DNA of 9,278 nt from an uncultured Bacillota bacterium (lineage in GTDB: Bacteria > Bacillota_A > Clostridia > Peptostreptococcales > Anaerovoracaceae): contig CAMOWO010000024.1 of the NCBI GenBank assembly GCA_946628525.1, positions 1-9,278 on the forward strand. Reading direction: 5' to 3'. Below are positions 6,801-9,278 of this stretch, one piece after another; the first letter of the stretch is position 1, and every line of letters starts with the position of its first letter. Under the pieces are notes generated by a model that searched no databases, was not told where the DNA came from, and was given only the letters and a program-made list of their open reading frames with translations. Position numbers and translations under genes: made by a program.

Positions 6801-7851
6801 CTTCATCCATTCCTGCATTGCCGGCAGCAAGGAGCGTTACAGCGCCCTTTGAGCCAACGAGCTCTGCCAGTTTCGTGAAGATGGCGCCTTCCCCTCCGCC
6901 CCAGGAGTTGTTGATTGCCTTGATGTTCACACCCAGATCGAGGGCCCGGTTGATGTACTGATAGGCATCCACTTCATTATCTGCCCAGCCTGAACCCTCC
7001 TCATCCAGGATCTTCAGGCCCATGATACTGACGTTCTTATTGACACCGCTCACAGCGCCGTTTGCACCTATGATACCTGCGCAGTGGGTGCCGTGGCCGT
7101 TGTCATCCATCGGATCGGCATCGCCGTTTGCAAAGTCGAATCCGTGTGAACCTTCGAGTTTCGGCTGCTTGTTGTTCTTCCAGATGTTGTCCTTAAGATC
7201 GGGATGCTTATAGTCCACGCCGGTATCCACTACCGCAACGACGACATCTTTGCTTCCCTTAGAACCGCCGTCCCACTTATTACCGCTGATGTGCAGATCC
7301 ACATCGTCGATACCGTCATCCTGACCGGTGTTGCCCAGGTGCCACTGTCTGCCTGTATAGCTGTTATCCTGTGCATATATCCTGTAGTTCGGCTCCGCCA
7401 TAAGGACGGCATCCATCTTGCTCAGCTTCGCGATGAGCTTCTTCGTGGACAATGTGTCCGACTTCACCAGTGCGACATTCAGGAAATTCCCCTTCGCCGA
7501 GCTGCTGCCGCCAAAGGTCATCATACTTTTGCCTGCTGCAGGTTCCTCGTCGATCACATCTTCCGCGTTATCAAAATTCCAGACCTTATCGACGACAAAA
7601 TCATCGCCGGCCCTGCCCATCATCTTCTTGGCGCTCTTTTTGTCCATGAGTTTGTAAGCATCAAACAGGACCAGGGCCTCGCCATCTTTGTACTCTTCAT
7701 TATCCCCCTTTGATATCTTGAGGGTGCTGGCAGCGGTGGTGAAATTGCTGTTTTCTGACTTGTCAACAGCAAAAACAGGCATCGCCCCCATCGATGTCAT
7801 CGTCACCGCCATCACAGCGGCAGTCACGAGACTGAACAACTTCTTTTTCAT
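3892..7851 (-). CDS. Secreted multidomain subtilisin-like serine protease (peptidase S8) with Kelch-like and Big_2 regions
   Basis: This is a 1319-residue exported protease. Residues 1-28 are a signal peptide with probable cleavage after VFA. Residues 55-165 look like an I9-type propeptide, ending in an AEPNY motif before the QWHLGNTG start of the mature enzyme. The catalytic triad is visible: Asp209 in VVDTG, His253 in NGHGTH and Ser621 in GTSMATP; the oxyanion Asn is 345. About 205 residues (405-612) are inserted between APG and GTSMA. They are beta-rich, end in VYLDDMGIS and resemble a jelly-roll binding module. Residues 685-766 look Ig/IPT-like. Residues 780-1165 contain Kelch-like blades (KIYFIGGYD at 972-980, then ALPSGRAGG) with acidic loops at 891-904 and 928-945. 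Residues 1166-1235 look like a bacterial repeat domain, and 1237-1319 are a lysine-rich Big_2 domain. No LPXTG or C-terminal membrane helix is present. The protease call is sure; the accessory domain names are inferred by eye. Confidence 0.94.
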   Translation of the reverse strand: MKKKLFSLVTAAVMAVTMTSMGAMPVFAVDKSENSNFTTAASTLKISKGDNEEYKDGEALVLFDAYKLMDKKSAKKMMGRAGDDFVVDKVWNFDNAEDVIDEEPAAGKSMMTFGGSSSAKGNFLNVALVKSDTLSTKKLIAKLSKMDAVLMAEPNYRIYAQDNSYTGRQWHLGNTGQDDGIDDVDLHISGNKWDGGSKGSKDVVVAVVDTGVDYKHPDLKDNIWKNNKQPKLEGSHGFDFANGDADPMDDNGHGTHCAGIIGANGAVSGVNKNVSIMGLKILDEEGSGWADNEVDAYQYINRALDLGVNIKAINNSWGGGEGAIFTKLAELVGSKGAVTLLAAGNAGMDEDENGVDYPQDPGNSYMLSVAASNNKGTLADFSNYGKKTVDLAAPGAGILSTVCYDNYLPSIYTDEQREALSDRYDGFEGSSIGDSMVPDMTDSGNYIAPKSGTIEITPACDESKAGAKDGHSLKLDFGNMKKGEFGAISIPYQLPEGYFNEKSELASYFSVMMNALADDGEGICAVADVPADEDLSTITDPMQFLFTHEVGGYYFDKSGTWNSFTMGLGLDGSESLDRKIVILCLAEESGQHTVYLDDMGISKADANEEEFGKYEFMSGTSMATPVVTGAIALAASELGADCTVDDLIAEVISHLNDSDEEVAKKTIEGGVLDYAVSNELGKSKPKLGKITIDSKTGNITIKGRGLEDTESVTLDNETIGPKEITDFTDKQKGSITFDASDYKYRVANVKLVTPRGEVEEKEVYIAGEENGYEDAEIEGVEGWDGAATDTKNVYVTNSGSGTLYKAPISKKSLEFEPIESLTFAKLFPEEAKKMKKDKNAKLAYRNGYIQLVSQPVVVDGKVYAIYGNSLGVEKMEDIGGWFFFSYPKAYADDDEDEDDEDDEDITSGENMVSYASDYGLVCMDPSLLNDDMLDDEDMEEDSDEEMTISKPIDTQTYLDYYKDVTLASYNGKIYFIGGYDFEADDTSTRVVIYDPSKKKDAWSEGPALPSGRAGGVALQTDSGLVYTMGYSVPDEEDENGDLIPAKCPKNLIFNGKEWKESTADIDPFIAGEVLDRNDKKYTAYGANVAITKGGLVYTGTPCDGLGDTFGYNVAKDEFFQLEPNYITELDGTQTFTAVGAGSTLWGITDAGEARSFSIESGNVSVKAKGLKNGKILGAGTAVVPGSKVTLKPKANKGYLYKKGSFKVNGKAAGTKKTVRVSDNSQTATAVFVKAVDKIKLNKTKATLKVGKTLQLKAKVLPKKAANKKVKWKSSNKKYATVTSKGKVKALKKGKGKTVKITCIAKDGSGKKAVCRIKIK
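5141..5167 (-). repeat. Three 9-bp tandem repeats encoding part of an acidic tract
   Basis: TCCTCGTCA occurs twice, then TCCTCGTCT, followed by TCA triplets on the plus strand. On the coding strand it gives the Asp/Glu run at about residues 896-904 of the S8 protease. The 9-bp unit keeps the reading frame, so slippage would only change the length of the acidic loop. Confidence 0.75.
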
Positions 7852-7857
7852 CGAATA

Positions 7858-7863
7858 CTCCTT
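7858..7863 (-). promoter_or_regulatory. Ribosome binding site that fixes the protease start
   Basis: AAGGAG lies six bases before the ATG at 7851. An in-frame TTG at 7872 would lengthen the protein by seven residues but would put this site inside the coding region and precede the signal peptide with a charged stretch. The ATG at 7851 gives a clean MKKK signal peptide start and is preferred. Confidence 0.8.
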
Positions 7864-7887
7864 CCTTCCCAAAACGTTAACTTGCCT

Positions 7888-9138
7888 CTATTCGAACACC
7901 TCATCGATGACACGCCTTGCGGCCTTGCCATCGTCTAAATAATTGAATTTGCGGTTGAAGGCCTCATACTTCTCGTCGTATCGGAAGTCCCCTCTACCGG
8001 CTTTTTTGATGGAGCGGATGAGATCATCCTGGGTCTTCACGATATCCCCCGGAAGCTCATCGATGTCCAGATAGAAACCTCGTATGTCGTTGGCGTACTC
8101 CTCAAGATCATACATATAGAAGATCATAGGACGCTTCAGAACTGCGAAGTCGAAGAACACGCTGGAGTAGTCCGTCACCAGGATATCCGTCACAAGATAA
8201 AGGTTCGTGATGTCATCCAACTGTGCCATGTTGTAAATGAACCCCTCGTACTTGCTGAAGTCAAACGTGTTGGCGATGAAGTAGTGGGTCCTGAAGAGGA
8301 TGATGTATTCATCACCCAGCTCCTGCTGAAGTTTGTCGAAGTCCAGCCGCATATCGTACTGATAGCCGTCTCCGGACTTGTGATTGTTATCCCTGAAAGT
8401 AGGTGCATAAAGAATGACCTTCTTGCCCCTCGGGATCCCCAGGCTGTCGTGGACATGGTCGATATCCGCCTGGGTGTAATTGGTCAGAAGATCGTTTCTC
8501 GGATACCCCACCTCTGTGATGATGTCCGCCATCCCAAGACCTCTCAGGTTGAAGGCCGTCATGAACCTCTCCGAAGCCCACGCAGACGGCGACAGGAAGT
8601 GAGTGTACCTCACGGTATCCCGATCGTTTCGTATCCTGATCTCATCCAAAGTATTGTTGACGTTTCCCTTCTCCGCCGCGATATCGCAGCGCAGACGCTT
8701 GAGGGGTGTCCCGTGCCACGTCTGGAAGATCGTCTGACCTTCTTTGCGGGTGATGCCGCCGTATACCATGGAATTAGTGATCACGTACTTGGCCGTCCCG
8801 AAGTCCCTGAAATATTCTGGTGTCTTGAATCTCACCAGCTTAGCCCTGCCAAGTTCCGGAAGATCTGCATAGTCCTCCGGCTCCTTGAAAGACCACACCA
8901 GCGTCCAGTCATCGAATTTCGGATCTCTGCACATCTCCTCGTAGATGGCCTTCGGATTGCAGCCGTACTGCCTCCCCGTGAAGGTCTCGAAGAGCACCTT
9001 CTTCTCATCCAAAGGAAGCTTCCCTGTCGTCCTCTTGTAGTTGAATCTGTGATAATGCTCCAGTCCCTTCCGCACCTGAAGTCTCAGTGCGGGATGTTTC
9101 TTCAATATGTCTATCGCTGTGCTTCTAAGCCCCGGCAT
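7888..9138 (-). CDS. CDP-glycerol:poly(glycerophosphate) glycerophosphotransferase family protein (TagB/TagF-like)
   Basis: This 416-residue protein carries the motif set of the TagB/TagF glycerophosphotransferases, which move glycerol phosphate from CDP-glycerol to a membrane-linked acceptor during teichoic acid synthesis on the inner face of the membrane. Visible motifs are TWHGTPLKRL at 140-149, GYPRND at 211-216, YAPTFRDN at 244-251, FRTH at 282-285, TDYSSVFFD at 322-330, a YDLEEY segment at 343-348 and RGFYLD near 353-358. His142 and His285 sit where this family has its conserved histidines. The length fits the single catalytic domain (TagB-sized); the N-terminal half of long TagF proteins is absent. 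There is no signal peptide or membrane helix, which fits a peripheral cytoplasmic enzyme. The ATG at 9138 is preceded by GAGAGG about nine bases upstream. The gene leads the S8 protease gene by 36 nt, so the two are probably cotranscribed. Whether it acts as primase, polymerase or on another glycan cannot be told from the sequence. Confidence 0.9.
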   Translation of the reverse strand: MPGLRSTAIDILKKHPALRLQVRKGLEHYHRFNYKRTTGKLPLDEKKVLFETFTGRQYGCNPKAIYEEMCRDPKFDDWTLVWSFKEPEDYADLPELGRAKLVRFKTPEYFRDFGTAKYVITNSMVYGGITRKEGQTIFQTWHGTPLKRLRCDIAAEKGNVNNTLDEIRIRNDRDTVRYTHFLSPSAWASERFMTAFNLRGLGMADIITEVGYPRNDLLTNYTQADIDHVHDSLGIPRGKKVILYAPTFRDNNHKSGDGYQYDMRLDFDKLQQELGDEYIILFRTHYFIANTFDFSKYEGFIYNMAQLDDITNLYLVTDILVTDYSSVFFDFAVLKRPMIFYMYDLEEYANDIRGFYLDIDELPGDIVKTQDDLIRSIKKAGRGDFRYDEKYEAFNRKFNYLDDGKAARRVIDEVFE

Positions 9139-9180
9139 ATGTAATTACCTCTCTTCCGAATAGTATTTCCAACGATATAT

Positions 9181-9189
9181 AGTATAACA
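9181..9189 (-). promoter_or_regulatory. Extended -10 promoter of the glycerophosphotransferase gene
   Basis: The minus strand reads TGTTATACT, an extended -10 element (TGn followed by TATACT) for a vegetative sigma factor. No good -35 box lies at 16-18 bp upstream, which is typical of extended -10 promoters. The ATG is 42 bases further down, leaving a short leader with GAGAGG as ribosome site. It could drive both the transferase and the protease gene. Confidence 0.55.
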
Positions 9190-9216
9190 TATCCAAGGCT
9201 CTTTCACACAGAGTGA

Positions 9217-9247
9217 TGCCCCTCTGTATATAAGACGCGGAGGGGCA
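9217..9247. repeat. Inverted repeat (8-bp stem) upstream of the promoter
   Basis: TGCCCCTC at 9217-9224 and GAGGGGCA at 9240-9247 form a perfect 8-bp stem with a 15-nt loop. Neither strand shows a T-run after it, so it is a poor intrinsic terminator. It lies about 30 bp upstream of the -10 element and could be the end of an upstream transcript or an operator. Copies of TTTCACAC lie outside it on both sides (9202-9209 and 9256-9263). Nothing else recognisable is seen in 9190-9278. Confidence 0.5.
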
Positions 9248-9278
9248 CCAGATAGTTTCACACTTTTTCAGCGGTAAT

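Noticed and set aside
7852..7872. TTG start at 7872 for the S8 protease
   Set aside because: The AAGGAG site lies downstream of it and points to the ATG at 7851, which begins a typical signal peptide.
8284..9144. Long plus-strand open frame (286 codons) opposite the glycerophosphotransferase gene
   Set aside because: It is fully antisense to a gene with clear family motifs, shows no domain and is best explained as a shadow of that gene's codon use.

Overview
The window reads as chromosomal DNA of a Gram-positive anaerobe, most likely a member of the Clostridia/Eubacteriales with moderate G+C. The evidence is strong Shine-Dalgarno sites of the AAGGAGG type, a TagB/TagF-type glycerophosphotransferase, Gram-positive style signal peptides, a lysine-rich Ig-like (Big_2) tail, GAGIGGG solenoid repeats and a Cna_B-like domain. 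All five credible genes lie on the minus strand, so the biological order runs from high to low coordinates. The theme is the cell surface.

Region by region in transcription order. 9278-9139 is an upstream region with a hairpin and an extended -10 promoter. 9138-7888 encodes a single-domain CDP-glycerol glycerophosphotransferase-like protein (teichoic acid or related glycerol-phosphate polymer). After only 36 nt, 7851-3892 encodes a 1319-residue secreted subtilisin-like (S8) protease. It has a large domain inserted just before the catalytic serine, then an Ig-like segment, a Kelch-like region with very acidic loops, and a strongly basic Big_2 end. A GC-rich hairpin follows its stop codon. The 195-nt gap 3891-3697 then holds a pair of 8-bp direct repeats 22 bp apart and a perfect TATAAT box.

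3696-616 encodes a 1026-residue surface protein: signal peptide, Glu-rich stretch, about ten GAGIG-type solenoid repeats, Cna_B-like domain, Pro/Asp-rich stalk, and a C-terminal membrane helix with a cytoplasmic tail but no LPXTG. Its stop overlaps the start of a 67-residue membrane protein (TAATG). That gene in turn overlaps a 59-residue membrane protein (ATGA). The two small proteins align without gaps through their membrane helix and basic tail, so they are probably tandem paralogs. A likely terminator follows at 185-214, and the left edge (23-110) is a nested imperfect palindrome with no convincing gene.

The most interesting unit is the translationally coupled cassette of a giant non-sortase surface protein plus two paralogous single-span microproteins (237-3696). 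All three end in a membrane helix, a basic cluster and a short acidic LEE-containing cytoplasmic helix. I infer a co-assembled surface complex, perhaps serving anchoring, export or signalling; nothing in the sequence proves it.
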